Assembly: GCF_025147325.1 (NCBI RefSeq)
Contig: NZ_CP102262.1
Coordinates: forward strand, 1,054,001 to 1,118,000
DNA: 64,000 nt
Source: Bacteroides stercoris ATCC 43183
Lineage (GTDB): Bacteria; Bacteroidota; Bacteroidia; Bacteroidales; Bacteroidaceae
Direction of reading: 5' to 3'
Part shown: piece after piece, positions 8,295 to 17,894 of the stretch
How positions within the stretch are numbered: position 1 is the stretch's first letter
Layout of the letters: the number at the start of each line of letters is the position of its first letter
Notes under the pieces: model-generated
The model's database searches: none
What the model saw: only the letters and a program-made list of their open reading frames with translations
Told to the model about the DNA's origin: nothing
Translations under genes and position numbers: made by a program

Positions 8295-9818
8295 TTAATA
8301 ATCAGGATTCTGTTTCAGCACCCCGTTCGATTTGTCAATTTCTTCTTGCGGCAATGGCAGCAAGGCATTCTTGTCCTGATAGTTCTTTCCGGCAGCTTGA
8401 AGCACCTCTTTGGCAATACCCCAGCGCACGAGGTCGTAGAAACGGTCGGGTTCCAATGCCAACTCAACGCGGCGTTCGTGGCGAATGGCATCACGCAGTG
8501 TGCTTTGGTCAGTAGACGTGACTTTGGGCAGTATGCTGCTGTCCGCACCGCGTGCATGGGCGCGGACCTGCTCCAGATAATCGATAGCCTCTCCCGGAAT
8601 ACCTTTCTCGTTGGCGGCTTCGGCAGCCATCAGCAATACGTCCGGGTAGCGGATGATGCGGATGTTTACCCAAAAACCGTCTTTGGTATATTTCTTACGC
8701 AGTTCGGGTTCGGTATACGCCTTTTTGTTGAAGTAAGCCCCCATAGCGGTGGATACGGGAGATTCACCGTAAGGCTTGTTGGTATTTTCCGGAGTGACAG
8801 GGTCGCTGATGCTCCGGCGGAAATAAAGCAGGGTGGCATCTTTGCGAGGGTCACCGGGTTCGAATGCCCCGCCTAACAGCGCAGTACCCATATGCCAGCC
8901 CCAACCGAGGTCCCAATCGCCTGCGCCGCGCACGCCTTGTACCTGGCAGAACTGACTTCCGATGACATCACTGTTTTTCAGGGCATCGGTCGATTCGCAT
9001 TGCAGTTCGAACACGCTTTCGCCGCAGTTCTCGCCCTCAACGGTGAAGACTTTATCTACGGGTGTGTTCAGGTTGTAGAGGCCGGACTTGATGACTTCGG
9101 TGGAAGCGTCGTACATATTGTCCCAGTCGTTGCGCATCATGTAGGTGCGGGCGTGCAGTGAGCGGGCGGCTCCCCAGGTGATGCGTCCGGTGTATTCGGA
9201 AGTCCATGTCAGCGGCAGGCATTTCTCGGCTTCGGTCAGGTCCTTGTCTATCTGTTCGTATATCTCGTTCACATCACTTTTGGGTCGGTTGGCGTCGGAT
9301 GCTTCTTTCACTTTGAATGTTACCAGCGGCACCTCTCCCCAGGCACGTACAAGGTTGAAGTAGCAGTAGGCGCGGAAGAACAGGGCTTCGCCTTTGGTAC
9401 GTACATTCTCCAAATCATCCTTGTTTCCGCTGTTCTCCAGGTCGTCGAGGATTTCGTTGCACTGGTAGATGATTTTATAGTTCTGTCCCCAATAGGCACT
9501 GAGCGTACCGTTGGAGGCTGTATACTGGAAGTCGTCCCACATGGCTGCCTGGTCGGCGCCGTCGCCGGCATCGCTGCCTTTTTCGGAGTCCTCGCTGCGT
9601 ACCATGTGTATCATGAAGGCGGGTATTCCGGCAGTGATGTTATAGCTGCGCATCAGGTAATATACGTTGTACATCTTTCCGCCGATAAGGGCGTTGGGAG
9701 CATCGTCTTCGGTGAACTGCCCCAGCGGGTCGCGGTCGAGGAAGTCGTTGCAGGATGTCAGGGCAAAGGTGGTGAGTGTACCTGCTATCAGAGTTAGAAT
9801 CTTATGTTTCAGTTTCAT
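8295..9818 (-). CDS. susD: SusD/RagB-family surface glycan-binding lipoprotein (PUL 1)
   Basis: The start is set at the ATG giving MKLKHKIL, because this places a lipobox (FALTSC, Cys23) correctly; an upstream in-frame ATG would add 11 residues before it. The 507-residue protein shows the SusD layout: N-terminal FLDRDPLGQ, TPR-type helices with FFRAYCYFNLVRAWGEVPLV, and the C-terminal block IRHERRVELALEPDRFYDLVRW. It lies directly downstream of SusC with a 62-bp gap and should form the lid of that transporter at the cell surface. The ligand is probably a beta-1,2-glucan or oligosaccharide, judged only from the GH3 and GH144 enzymes downstream. Confidence 0.95.
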   Translation of the reverse strand: MKLKHKILTLIAGTLTTFALTSCNDFLDRDPLGQFTEDDAPNALIGGKMYNVYYLMRSYNITAGIPAFMIHMVRSEDSEKGSDAGDGADQAAMWDDFQYTASNGTLSAYWGQNYKIIYQCNEILDDLENSGNKDDLENVRTKGEALFFRAYCYFNLVRAWGEVPLVTFKVKEASDANRPKSDVNEIYEQIDKDLTEAEKCLPLTWTSEYTGRITWGAARSLHARTYMMRNDWDNMYDASTEVIKSGLYNLNTPVDKVFTVEGENCGESVFELQCESTDALKNSDVIGSQFCQVQGVRGAGDWDLGWGWHMGTALLGGAFEPGDPRKDATLLYFRRSISDPVTPENTNKPYGESPVSTAMGAYFNKKAYTEPELRKKYTKDGFWVNIRIIRYPDVLLMAAEAANEKGIPGEAIDYLEQVRAHARGADSSILPKVTSTDQSTLRDAIRHERRVELALEPDRFYDLVRWGIAKEVLQAAGKNYQDKNALLPLPQEEIDKSNGVLKQNPDY

Positions 9819-9849
9819 GATTATTATTTTTTGGTTCATCGCAGCAGAC

Positions 9850-9877
9850 ACCGGGTTGTGTGCTCTGCGGTGAATTG
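9850..9877. repeat. Short dispersed repeat, CTCTG(T/C)GGTGAAT type, in the SusC-SusD gap
   Basis: ACCGGGTTGTGTGCTCTGCG and the following GTGAATTG resemble the stretch at 23125-23161 (ACCGGG...GTGTGCTCTGTAGTGAATCTG). Both copies lie between co-directional genes. Function unknown. Confidence 0.4.
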
Positions 9878-9880
9878 TTT

Positions 9881-12800
9881 TTAGAATGTCAGATTAAAGC
9901 CGAATGTATAAATGGCAGGCATCGGATAGCTGCCGTCGTCTACGCCGAAAGCAATGGCCGTACCGCCCAGTTCGGGAGTGTAACCGGTATTGTGTTTCCA
10001 GGTTTTCAGGTTCTGGATGTTGACGTAGAGCTTCAGGGCCTGCATACCGATTCTGGATATCAGGGTCTTGTCGAAGTTATACGCCAACTGTACGTTGCGG
10101 ATGCGGAAGAAGCTGCCGTCTTCGATGTAGTACTCGGAATTCATATTGTTGATGGTATGCTTCGTGTTGAGCAAGGGTTGGGTATTGCTTGTGCCCGGTC
10201 CGTGCCAGCGGTCCATGCGTTGTTCCATGAAGTTGAACTGGCTCCAGTTGTAGTTGTCCCAGGTACGGAATATCTGGTTACCGCCTTGTCCCATCATGTC
10301 GATGCCGAGCTCCCAGTTCTTATAGCTTACGCCGAGGGCGATGCCGTAAGTGACATTCGGGGTAGGGTCGCCTATCAGGGTACGGTCGGCAGTGGTGATT
10401 TCACCGTCATCGTTCACGTCCTTGAATTTCAGGTCGCCCGGAGTCACGGTGGCCAGGGTATTCTTGGGCGACCGGGCTATTTCTTCGTCCGTCTGGTACA
10501 CGCCCTCTACCTTGTAACCGTAGAAGTAACCGATGGGATAGCCGGCCATTGTGTAACTCTGGCTCTTGTCGCCTGCGATAATCGAGTAACCCTCCTGTAC
10601 AAGGCTCAATACCTTGTTCTTGATGGTAGTGAGGTTGAAGCCTGCGCTATAGCCCCAGTCGCCAATCCGGTCGCGCCAGTCGATGGCGAGTTCCACGCCT
10701 TTGTTCTCTATGGAACCGAGGTTACCGATGCCCGGCACCGTGCCGGAGATGCCCGGAACTTCCGCCAGCAGGTCTTTGGTGGTTTTCTTGTAATATACAC
10801 CCTCGAAGTGCAGGCGGTTGCGGAAGAAGTTGGCTTCTGCACCCGCTTCCCAGGCTTCCACCTTTTCCCAGCGGAGACGGGGATTGGGCAGGTAGGACAA
10901 CTGGTAGCCCGGATAGATGGCGGATGGCTTGCCGAATACGGCGGAATAGGCATTGGTGAGCAACGGTTCGGCAGGATAGGCCTTGTCCAGATTCTGATTG
11001 CCGAGCGTACCCCACGAGCCTTTCAGCTTCAACATATCCAACCAGGTGATGTCTTTCATGAACTCCTCTTCGGACATCAGCCAGCCTGCGCCGACGGAGT
11101 AGAAATTCTGCCACTGATTTCCGGTGTAGGAGAATGCGGAGGAACCGTCGCGGCGGAACGAACCGTTGAACAGGTATCTGCCTTTGTAGTTATAGAGCAC
11201 ACGTCCCAGCATGGATACGGTACTGCGCTCCCATTGCTTGCTCTCGTTGGTGGCTGTTGCCGCATCGCCGATGCTGATGTACCACTTGTCGGGATTATCG
11301 GGGATAACCAGACCTACGCCCTGCGTACGTTCTCCGCCCAGCATCTCCAGCTTGTTGTAATAGGTGGTGAAGCCGGCGGTGGCGGTCAGGCTGTGGTCGC
11401 CCCAGGTATTGGTGTAGGTCAGCAGGTAGTCGCTTTGTACTTTGGCTTCGGTTTCCTTGGATTGTTTCACGCCGGTCTTACCGTTGCCGAGGGTCACGAC
11501 GTTGCCTTCCACGCTGCTGTCGAATACGTTGATAACAGGCGTGTAGGTGCGGCTGCTGTTGGAAGCATAGTCCATGGAATACATTACTTTGAACTGGAAG
11601 TTTTTCAGGAAGTCCCATTGGCCGTATACATTGCCCGATGCGCGGTAGTTTTCCGCACGGGTGGTATTGGCTTTCAAGTCCACATCCACCATAGGGTTGT
11701 TCATCTGCGCTTTCTGGAAGCCGGGCAGGGTGGTGTACAAGCCGTATTCGGCATTGTATACGGGGGCTACCGGGGCTGCGCGGAGAGCTGTTGCCACACT
11801 TTTTGTATCGGCGGGCAGTATGCGTGCGCCGTTGAACTGGAAGCCTACTTTGAAGTTATCCGTAACTTTATAGTCGTTGCTTATGTTCAGTGTGACCTTG
11901 CTGTACTTCTCGTGCTTGATATTGCCTTGTTCGTAGGCATAACCGGCGCCGAGGTAGAAGCTGTGCCTGGCGGAAGCGCCCGTAATGCTGACATTGTTGT
12001 TGGTGATAAATCCGGTCTGGAAGATTTCATCCTGCCAGTCGGTATTGCCCGTCCACGGGGTGAAATCAAATTCGGGATTGCCTTCATTTCTCAACTGTTC
12101 GTTGTAGAGTTCCTTGAACCCGGCGGCGTCGACCATTGCAATCTTGTCCGTTACACGCTTGAAGCCGAACGAGCCGTTGATATTGATGCGCGTCTGTCCT
12201 TCTTTGGCTTTCTTGGTGGTGATGATGATGACACCGTTGGCGCCGCGCACGCCGAAGATGGCGAGGGACGACGGGTCTTTCAGGATTTCCATGGACTCGA
12301 TGTCCTGCGGATTGAGGAAGTTGATATTGTCATTGAACAGGCCGTCTACTACATACAGCGGTTTGTAGCCGTTAATGGAGTTTGTACCGCGCACGCGTAT
12401 TTCAGGGTCTGCTCCTGCCTTGCCGGAATTGATAACCTGTACGCCGGCTATCTTTCCCTGCAGGGCGGCTACGGGGTTGACTACGGGTTTGTTGGCAATC
12501 TCATCGCCTTTTATGTTGGTGATAGACCCGGTGAGGTCGCGTTTCTTGGCGCTGCCGTACCCGATGACGACCGTTTCGGCAAGCATCTGTGAATCGTCGT
12601 TCATCTGCACGTCGATAACACTCCGGTTGCCTACTTTGACGGCTTGCTTTACCATGCCTACGTAGGAAAACTCCAAAGTGGCTTCGGGCGGCACTTGGAT
12701 GGAATACTTTCCGTCAATGTCCGTAATGACACCATTGGAAGTGCCTTGTTGCAGCACGGATGCTCCGATGAGCGGTTCGCCCGTAGCGTCGGTCACCGTA

Positions 12801-12919
12801 CCGGTCACTGTCTTGTTTTGAGAGAAACCGGGAGTTGCCGTAAAGAGCAAACATGCTATCAGAAATAGATTTTTCAGCCAGAAGGCTTTCTCCATAGAAT
12901 GTTTAGGTTTTTTCTTCAT
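9881..12919 (-). CDS. susC: SusC/RagA TonB-dependent transporter (PUL 1)
   Basis: The start is placed at MKKKPKHSMEKAF (12919) rather than 20 codons upstream, because the signal peptide begins there (hydrophobic core NLFLIACLLFTA, cleavage near PGFSQ). This gives 1012 residues. Domains in order: carboxypeptidase-regulatory-like repeat (KTVTGTVTDATGEPLIGA), TonB-box-like TVVIGYG, plug (LQGKIAGVQVINSGKAG; VVDGLFND; SMEILKDPSSLAIFG.RGANGVI) and a 22-strand barrel ending in FGFNLTF with terminal Phe. It imports oligosaccharides across the outer membrane with the SusD lid encoded next. First gene of the minus-strand PUL. Confidence 0.96.
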   Translation of the reverse strand: MKKKPKHSMEKAFWLKNLFLIACLLFTATPGFSQNKTVTGTVTDATGEPLIGASVLQQGTSNGVITDIDGKYSIQVPPEATLEFSYVGMVKQAVKVGNRSVIDVQMNDDSQMLAETVVIGYGSAKKRDLTGSITNIKGDEIANKPVVNPVAALQGKIAGVQVINSGKAGADPEIRVRGTNSINGYKPLYVVDGLFNDNINFLNPQDIESMEILKDPSSLAIFGVRGANGVIIITTKKAKEGQTRININGSFGFKRVTDKIAMVDAAGFKELYNEQLRNEGNPEFDFTPWTGNTDWQDEIFQTGFITNNNVSITGASARHSFYLGAGYAYEQGNIKHEKYSKVTLNISNDYKVTDNFKVGFQFNGARILPADTKSVATALRAAPVAPVYNAEYGLYTTLPGFQKAQMNNPMVDVDLKANTTRAENYRASGNVYGQWDFLKNFQFKVMYSMDYASNSSRTYTPVINVFDSSVEGNVVTLGNGKTGVKQSKETEAKVQSDYLLTYTNTWGDHSLTATAGFTTYYNKLEMLGGERTQGVGLVIPDNPDKWYISIGDAATATNESKQWERSTVSMLGRVLYNYKGRYLFNGSFRRDGSSAFSYTGNQWQNFYSVGAGWLMSEEEFMKDITWLDMLKLKGSWGTLGNQNLDKAYPAEPLLTNAYSAVFGKPSAIYPGYQLSYLPNPRLRWEKVEAWEAGAEANFFRNRLHFEGVYYKKTTKDLLAEVPGISGTVPGIGNLGSIENKGVELAIDWRDRIGDWGYSAGFNLTTIKNKVLSLVQEGYSIIAGDKSQSYTMAGYPIGYFYGYKVEGVYQTDEEIARSPKNTLATVTPGDLKFKDVNDDGEITTADRTLIGDPTPNVTYGIALGVSYKNWELGIDMMGQGGNQIFRTWDNYNWSQFNFMEQRMDRWHGPGTSNTQPLLNTKHTINNMNSEYYIEDGSFFRIRNVQLAYNFDKTLISRIGMQALKLYVNIQNLKTWKHNTGYTPELGGTAIAFGVDDGSYPMPAIYTFGFNLTF

Positions 12920-12948
12920 TGCATAAATTTTTAGTGGATAACTAACTT

Positions 12949-12970
12949 GATTGTTTCCTCTGAAACAATC
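12949..12970 (-). promoter_or_regulatory. Hairpin in the 5' leader of the first susC
   Basis: GATTGTTTC and GAAACAATC form a perfect 9-bp stem around a 4-nt loop, about 30 bp before the susC ATG. A second inverted pair, TCCGG/CCGGA, lies near 13006-13030. No convincing TAnnTTTG promoter was found between the tRNA terminator and this gene. A role in translation control or as an operator is possible but unproven. Confidence 0.4.
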
Positions 12971-13067
12971 GGAATGCAAAAAAGATTTGGACGTTTTGTA
13001 TATCTCCGGTTTTTAACATAATCCGGAAGGCTTCTGCGGGCGCTTCGCAGTCCCTTGTATCTAAAAA

Positions 13068-13100
13068 AAAAAGAAGATGTATCCGATACATCTTCTTTTT
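13068..13100 (-). terminator. Rho-independent terminator downstream of tRNA-Leu
   Basis: AAAAAGAAGATGTATC pairs with GATACATCTTCTTTTT; on the minus strand the stem is followed by a run of T. It lies 22 bp beyond the tRNA-Leu 3' end and separates that transcript from susC. The A and T tracts on both sides would let it work in both directions. Confidence 0.8.
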
Positions 13101-13121
13101 TGTCTTTTATAAGGTAATCAG

Positions 13122-13203
13122 TGCGGGTGATAGGACTCGAACCTACACGCCTCACGGCACCAGATCCTAAGTCTGGCGCGGCTGCCAATTACGCCACACC
13201 CGC
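13122..13203 (-). tRNA. tRNA-Leu (anticodon TAG)
   Basis: On the minus strand the acceptor arms GCGGGTG/CACCCGC pair over 7 bp. The anticodon stem CCAGA/TCTGG encloses the loop CTTAGGA, giving anticodon TAG. There is a long variable arm (class II, as expected for Leu) and a T-arm GTAGG-TTCGAGT-CCTAT. CCA is not encoded. It lies 72 bp downstream of the S41 protease gene on the same strand and may share its transcript. Confidence 0.97.
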
Positions 13204-13275
13204 AAGGGATTTTCCCGTTAAGCGGTGCAAAGATAAGAAGTTTTCTTGGTTTTACAAGTAAAAGTTCAAAGAAAG

Positions 13276-14331
13276 TTATTCGCTGACTGCCGGAGTCCAT
13301 TCCCCTTTAAGGAAAGCCCGGGCTTTTTCGATGATAGTGTCTATATGCTTTGCTTCATCCGCTTCGTCCATATTGACTTTGATGTCGGGCTCTATTCCCC
13401 ATTCTATCTGCTCCATGTCGGCGTTGAAATGCGGGCTGGCGGAGAAGCGTACTGTCCATCCGTTAGGCAGTTCGGAAGTGAAAGGCATGCCGGAGCCGCC
13501 ACCGGTTTTGTCACCCATGATAGTGACATTGGGCAGACAGCTCATCTGATTGACGAAATCGTTGGTTGCGCTGTAGGAGCGGCGGTTGGTCAGCACTACT
13601 GTTTTCTTTTGCCAACGTATGCTGTTGCTGGGTTCCAGTTCTATGGGGTAGGGCTCGGAGAAATCATTATGTCCCTTGCCGGTTTTGTGGCGGATATACC
13701 CGGTCAGCACTTTCTCGTTGGTGAAACGGGCGGCGATGCGTTCGGAGTTGGTTACGTTGCCGCCGCCATTGTTGCGTACGTCAATGATAAGTCCGCTGCA
13801 TGGGGCAAGATAGGAGAGTATCTCATCCAGGTTTCCGTTGCCTATGCCCGAAGAGAAACTCTCGTAACGCATATAGCCGATGTTGTCTTCGAATATCTTG
13901 TACTTGATACCTGCGGCAGTGCGGTAGTCGGTACTCGCCTTGCCCAGATAGAAGTCTTCCACAATGTCTTCGCGGAAGTTGCGCGGATAGTCCTGATACC
14001 AGGCATCGTAATACGAAACATTGTGGGCGGAAGCTAAGTTTACATGCCCGTCCTGCAGTTCGTTCAGCATATTTCCCAATACTTCAAACAGGCCTTCGCT
14101 GCTCATGCTGCCGGTAATCAGCCTGCTGTATTCGTCGTGTATGGCATCCCAGTCTATCTGTTTGTATTCCAGGAAGCAGTACTGCTCGTCGATAATCTTC
14201 CAGAGGGCCTCAAAGTTTCCCTGCGGAGAATTGGCAACTTCGTCTTCGCGGATGCAACTGCCCAGCAAAGGAAGCACGGCAATCAGAACCATTATATTTT
14301 TCAGAAACCTTACCATCTTGTCATTCTTCAT
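13276..14331 (-). CDS. S41-family (tail-specific-like) serine protease lipoprotein
   Basis: This 351-residue protein has a lipobox LLGSC (Cys26), so it should be a membrane-anchored periplasmic or surface protein. A small helical N-terminal region (about 35-100, ending ELQDGHVNL) precedes the S41 catalytic core. The core carries GLIIDVRNNGGGN and the nucleophile Ser254 in RRSYSATNDF, followed by GDKTGGGSG. No clear PDZ domain is visible, unlike CtpA. S41 lipoproteins of this size are common in Bacteroides and their substrates are mostly unknown. It follows the unknown exported protein with a 16-bp gap and is followed by tRNA-Leu, suggesting an operon parC - unknown - S41 - tRNA. Confidence 0.85.
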   Translation of the reverse strand: MKNDKMVRFLKNIMVLIAVLPLLGSCIREDEVANSPQGNFEALWKIIDEQYCFLEYKQIDWDAIHDEYSRLITGSMSSEGLFEVLGNMLNELQDGHVNLASAHNVSYYDAWYQDYPRNFREDIVEDFYLGKASTDYRTAAGIKYKIFEDNIGYMRYESFSSGIGNGNLDEILSYLAPCSGLIIDVRNNGGGNVTNSERIAARFTNEKVLTGYIRHKTGKGHNDFSEPYPIELEPSNSIRWQKKTVVLTNRRSYSATNDFVNQMSCLPNVTIMGDKTGGGSGMPFTSELPNGWTVRFSASPHFNADMEQIEWGIEPDIKVNMDEADEAKHIDTIIEKARAFLKGEWTPAVSE

Positions 14332-14347
14332 TTATCACTCCGCTTCT

Positions 14348-15193
14348 TTATTTCTTTCTCTTGTTTTTCAATAAATACAGCTCCTTCACGAATCCCACCA
14401 TGAATACGTGCGAGTAGGTGTGTGTCTTTATATCGTTCACGTGTGACTGCTGCGCGTCCCATATATAAGCGAAACGCATTTTGGCACGTCCCACCGGAAA
14501 GTCTGCCGTAAGCATTTGCCGCAGTGACGGCTGGTTGTGCAATGAGGTGAATTTCACCACTCCGCTGCTGTTGCCCAACGAGAAGATTTCGTAATAGGAT
14601 TGCCCGTAGTGCGGTGAGAACATAACGCCCATTAACGGCAGATTGACCTGGTAGCGCAGTGTCAGCGGATAGTTCTTTATGCGTAAGTTCCAGATGGCCA
14701 TGCCCGATACGTCCAGATTGATATAGGCGCGTGCCGATGCCGGATTGTTGGTATTGCGTAGGTTGTAGACAAAACCGCCGTTCAGGTCGGCAAGACCGCC
14801 GGCGAGCAACTTGAAATTGTCTGTAATGGGGAAGTTGTAGTGCAGGCCGTAGTTCCAGTTTGCCAGTGCGGAGAATGTATTGTTGTTATCCGCTTTGTTG
14901 CGGGTATATCCCAAATCGGCCTGAAAGAAACTCTGTAGGGAGAGCCTGCCATCCATCCATCTGGTCATGCGCATGCTTTCGCGCGAGACGCGGAAATCAA
15001 TACCGGTGTATTCCTGGGGAGACAGATAAGTGTCGAATACATTCGTAAGACCTACGCCGTACATGGTGGCGCGGGTTACGAGGCGGCTCTGTTCCAAACC
15101 TTCCGCTGTGGCGGGAAGCTGTGCCTGCATGGCACTGCTGCATAACAGCAGTACCGTACAGATAACCGGTATTATCGGTTTAGGTAGTTTCAT
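14348..15193 (-). CDS. Exported protein of unknown function, DUF3316-like
   Basis: The start is set at the ATG for MKLPKPIIPV because the signal peptide (core VICTVLLLCSSA, cleavage near MQAQ) begins there; six codons further up are also in frame. The mature protein of about 255 residues is rich in aromatic, alternating segments (LHYNFPITDNFKLLAGGLADL; LTLRYQVNLPLMGVMFSPHYG), suggesting an outer-membrane beta-barrel or beta-rich periplasmic protein. It resembles exported DUF3316-type proteins of Bacteroidota, but this rests on memory of the family pattern only. Its start overlaps the end of the topoisomerase IV gene by 14 bp, so translation is likely coupled. Confidence 0.7.
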   Translation of the reverse strand: MKLPKPIIPVICTVLLLCSSAMQAQLPATAEGLEQSRLVTRATMYGVGLTNVFDTYLSPQEYTGIDFRVSRESMRMTRWMDGRLSLQSFFQADLGYTRNKADNNNTFSALANWNYGLHYNFPITDNFKLLAGGLADLNGGFVYNLRNTNNPASARAYINLDVSGMAIWNLRIKNYPLTLRYQVNLPLMGVMFSPHYGQSYYEIFSLGNSSGVVKFTSLHNQPSLRQMLTADFPVGRAKMRFAYIWDAQQSHVNDIKTHTYSHVFMVGFVKELYLLKNKRKK

Positions 15194-17894
15194 GTTCCTT
15201 GCTGTCATCATTATCGGAGAACAATTTCATTTGTCCGGTCAGCTCGTCCAGTATGTCGCTTTCACTCTTTCCGTGGTCCGGGTCCAGAATTTCGGGTTCT
15301 TCCTCATTCTTGCTTTCCGGGATTTGCGGAGTTTCCGGTTGGCGGGTAGGTTCTAACTCGTTGATAGTATCCAGCGTATAGGTAGTCAGTCGCTTGCCTT
15401 TTGCCTTGAAACCTTTTACGGCGATAAATTCGTCTGCATCGACCACCAGCGGTTCGCGGAATTTGTCATGCCCGCCGAATACGACTTCCAGTCGGGGATA
15501 GTATTCATCGGTCAGCAGGATGAGGCGGTTATTCTTGTTTTCGCCCAGGTAGTTCTGCTTGCGGCTGCTTGCTTCAAAGCAGAATCGCTTGATGTACGGA
15601 TACCCCTGCTGGTCGGCATCATAAAGGACTGCCGTCCACACCTTGTTCGGGTCATATTTCTCCAATACCCGTATATTGTCTTCGTAGTGGTTGTTCACAT
15701 CGAAATTGCTGGTGTAGAACTCGCCGTTGTTCAGCACTATCAGGATTTGCTCGTCGCTTTGGAACTCACCGAGGTATTCTCCGCGGCTGTCGTAGTTGAG
15801 GCGCAGGACATCTTGGTCGAACCATACTTTCCGTCCGCCCAATGTGGAACCGCCGCGCTGCTTCAGGGCTATCTTATGAACCGGGTTACGGGTAAGTATA
15901 TTACCCATGGCCTGACGTCCTTTGATGTTTATCTGGCTGAAATCTTCTTCGAAGATAATGCGGCGTATGCGCGGATTGGGCTTGAGCGTCACTTTGATGA
16001 TTTCGGCCTCACCGTTGGGATTGGCTGTGAAATACACGATGCGTGAGTCGGGTGTGCCCTGTGTCACGTCGTATTCGCGGTCGCGCACTACGGAAGTCAC
16101 GGCGAAACGCTTGATATAATGCGTGCCTTCTTTCCCGTCGCGGTAGACAACGTTGTAGATGGTACGTTTGTCGTTCTTCTTGAAGACATTGGCATAGAGT
16201 ATGTTCTTGCCTACGAATTTCTTGTCTGCTACCGGAGTGATGATGTAACGTCCGTCGCGGAAGAAGATGATAACATCATCGAGGTCGGAGCAGTTGGCTA
16301 TGAATTCATCTTTCTTCAGGCCGGTACCGATGAAACCCTCTTCGCGGTTGATGTACAGTTTTTCATTGGCTTCCACCACTTTGGTAGAGTCGATGGTGTC
16401 GAAGTTGCGTAATTCGGTACGGCGCGGGAAGGCTTTGCCGTATTTCTCTTTCAGCATGCGGAACCAGTCCACCGTATATTCCACGATATTTGCCAGGTGG
16501 CGGTCTATCTCCTCGATGTCCGCTTTCATGCGGGCAATCAGCTCTTCTGCCTTGTCGGAGTTGAACTTGAGGATACGCGCCATTTTTATCTCCATCAGCT
16601 TGAGGATATCCTCTTTGGACACCTCACGGATAAACGTGGGATAATAAGGTGTCAGCCGTTCGTCGATGTGTTCGCAGGCGGCATCCATGTTCTTGGCCTG
16701 TTCAAATTCCTTATCCTTGTAGATACGTTCTTCGATGAATATTTTCTCCAGCGATGAGAAGTGCAGGCTTTCCAGTATCTCGTTCCTGCGTATTTCCAGT
16801 TCCCGGCGCAATAAGGCCAAAGTGTTGTCCACCGACTTCTTCAGTACATCGCTTACGGTGAGGAAGTGCGGTTTCTGCTCGTCGATGACGCAGCAGTTGG
16901 GCGAGATGCTGACTTCACAATCCGTAAAGGCGTAAAGTGCATCAATCGTCTTGTCCGATGATACGCCGGGTGCGAGGTGGACTAATATCTCCACGCTTCC
17001 GGAAGTAAGGTCTTCTACTTTCTTTATCTTGATTTTTCCCTTTTCGCTTGCTTTAACGATAGAATCACAGACACTGGCTACCGTTTTTCCGTAAGGTATC
17101 TCGCGGATGACGAGTGTTTTGTTATCCACCTTTTCAATCTTGGCACGTACCCGTACGGCTCCACCGCGTTCACCGTCATTGTACTTCGATACATCAATAT
17201 TGCCGCCTGTCTGGAAATCGGGATAGAGCTTGAATTCTTCCTTATGCAGGTATTTTACGGATGCGTCGCAAAGTTCATTGAAGTTATGCGGTAATATTTT
17301 GGAAGAAAGCCCCACGGCAATACCTTCCACACCCTGTGCCAGCAGCAAGGGGAATTTGACGGGCAGCGTCACCGGTTCCTTGTTTCGTCCGTCGTACGAC
17401 AGTTTCCATTCGGTTGTTTTGGGGTTGAACACCACATCGAGTGCAAATTTGGAAAGGCGCGCTTCGATGTAACGGGGGGCGGCTGCGCTGTCTCCCGTAA
17501 GAATATTCCCCCAGTTTCCCTGGCAGTCGATGAGCAAATCCTTCTGGCCGAGTTGCACCAGTGCGTCACCGATGCTGGCATCACCGTGCGGGTGAAACTG
17601 CATGGTGTGTCCCACGATGTTTGCCACCTTGTTATAGCGTCCGTCTTCCATACGCCGCATGGAGTGCAGGATACGCCGTTGCACGGGTTTCAGTCCGTCC
17701 ATGATGTGGGGTACGGCACGTTCCAGGATTACGTACGAGGCATAATCCAGGAACCAGTTCTGATACATGCCGCTCAGTTGGTGCTTGACGTTTGCATCAT
17801 TGGTATCCGCAGGTTTATAATCCGAATGCCCTTCGCTCCCCTTCGGGAGTTCTTTATCCAAATCATCTTTTGTTCCTTCAAAGTCTTCGCTCAT
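15180..17894 (-). CDS. parC: DNA topoisomerase IV subunit A (GyrA/ParC family)
   Basis: This 904-residue protein has the winged-helix breakage-reunion domain at the N-terminus (SYVILERAVPHIMDGLKPVQ; the active-site Tyr is Tyr142 in AAPRYIEARLSKF). A coiled-coil tower follows around 370-470. The C-terminal part (about 500-840) has beta-pinwheel-like repeats and ends in an acidic tail. It lacks the canonical GyrA-box and resembles the second type II subunit A found in Bacteroidota next to GyrA, so ParC is the better name. It unlinks daughter chromosomes with ParE, which is not in this window. The gene diverges from an HU-HIG-like gene across a 299-bp gap that contains a palindromic repeat array. 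Confidence 0.9.
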   Translation of the reverse strand: MSEDFEGTKDDLDKELPKGSEGHSDYKPADTNDANVKHQLSGMYQNWFLDYASYVILERAVPHIMDGLKPVQRRILHSMRRMEDGRYNKVANIVGHTMQFHPHGDASIGDALVQLGQKDLLIDCQGNWGNILTGDSAAAPRYIEARLSKFALDVVFNPKTTEWKLSYDGRNKEPVTLPVKFPLLLAQGVEGIAVGLSSKILPHNFNELCDASVKYLHKEEFKLYPDFQTGGNIDVSKYNDGERGGAVRVRAKIEKVDNKTLVIREIPYGKTVASVCDSIVKASEKGKIKIKKVEDLTSGSVEILVHLAPGVSSDKTIDALYAFTDCEVSISPNCCVIDEQKPHFLTVSDVLKKSVDNTLALLRRELEIRRNEILESLHFSSLEKIFIEERIYKDKEFEQAKNMDAACEHIDERLTPYYPTFIREVSKEDILKLMEIKMARILKFNSDKAEELIARMKADIEEIDRHLANIVEYTVDWFRMLKEKYGKAFPRRTELRNFDTIDSTKVVEANEKLYINREEGFIGTGLKKDEFIANCSDLDDVIIFFRDGRYIITPVADKKFVGKNILYANVFKKNDKRTIYNVVYRDGKEGTHYIKRFAVTSVVRDREYDVTQGTPDSRIVYFTANPNGEAEIIKVTLKPNPRIRRIIFEEDFSQINIKGRQAMGNILTRNPVHKIALKQRGGSTLGGRKVWFDQDVLRLNYDSRGEYLGEFQSDEQILIVLNNGEFYTSNFDVNNHYEDNIRVLEKYDPNKVWTAVLYDADQQGYPYIKRFCFEASSRKQNYLGENKNNRLILLTDEYYPRLEVVFGGHDKFREPLVVDADEFIAVKGFKAKGKRLTTYTLDTINELEPTRQPETPQIPESKNEEEPEILDPDHGKSESDILDELTGQMKLFSDNDDSKEHETT

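Noticed and set aside
9860..12592. Plus-strand open frame of 910 codons opposite susC
   Set aside because: It is a mirror of the susC coding sequence; the translation has no domain, no signal peptide or family motif, and the opposite frame is a clear TonB-dependent transporter.
15180..17894. DNA gyrase subunit A
   Set aside because: Active-site region fits both, but the C-terminal part lacks a clear GyrA-box and the length and tail fit the second type II subunit A of Bacteroidota, so ParC was preferred.
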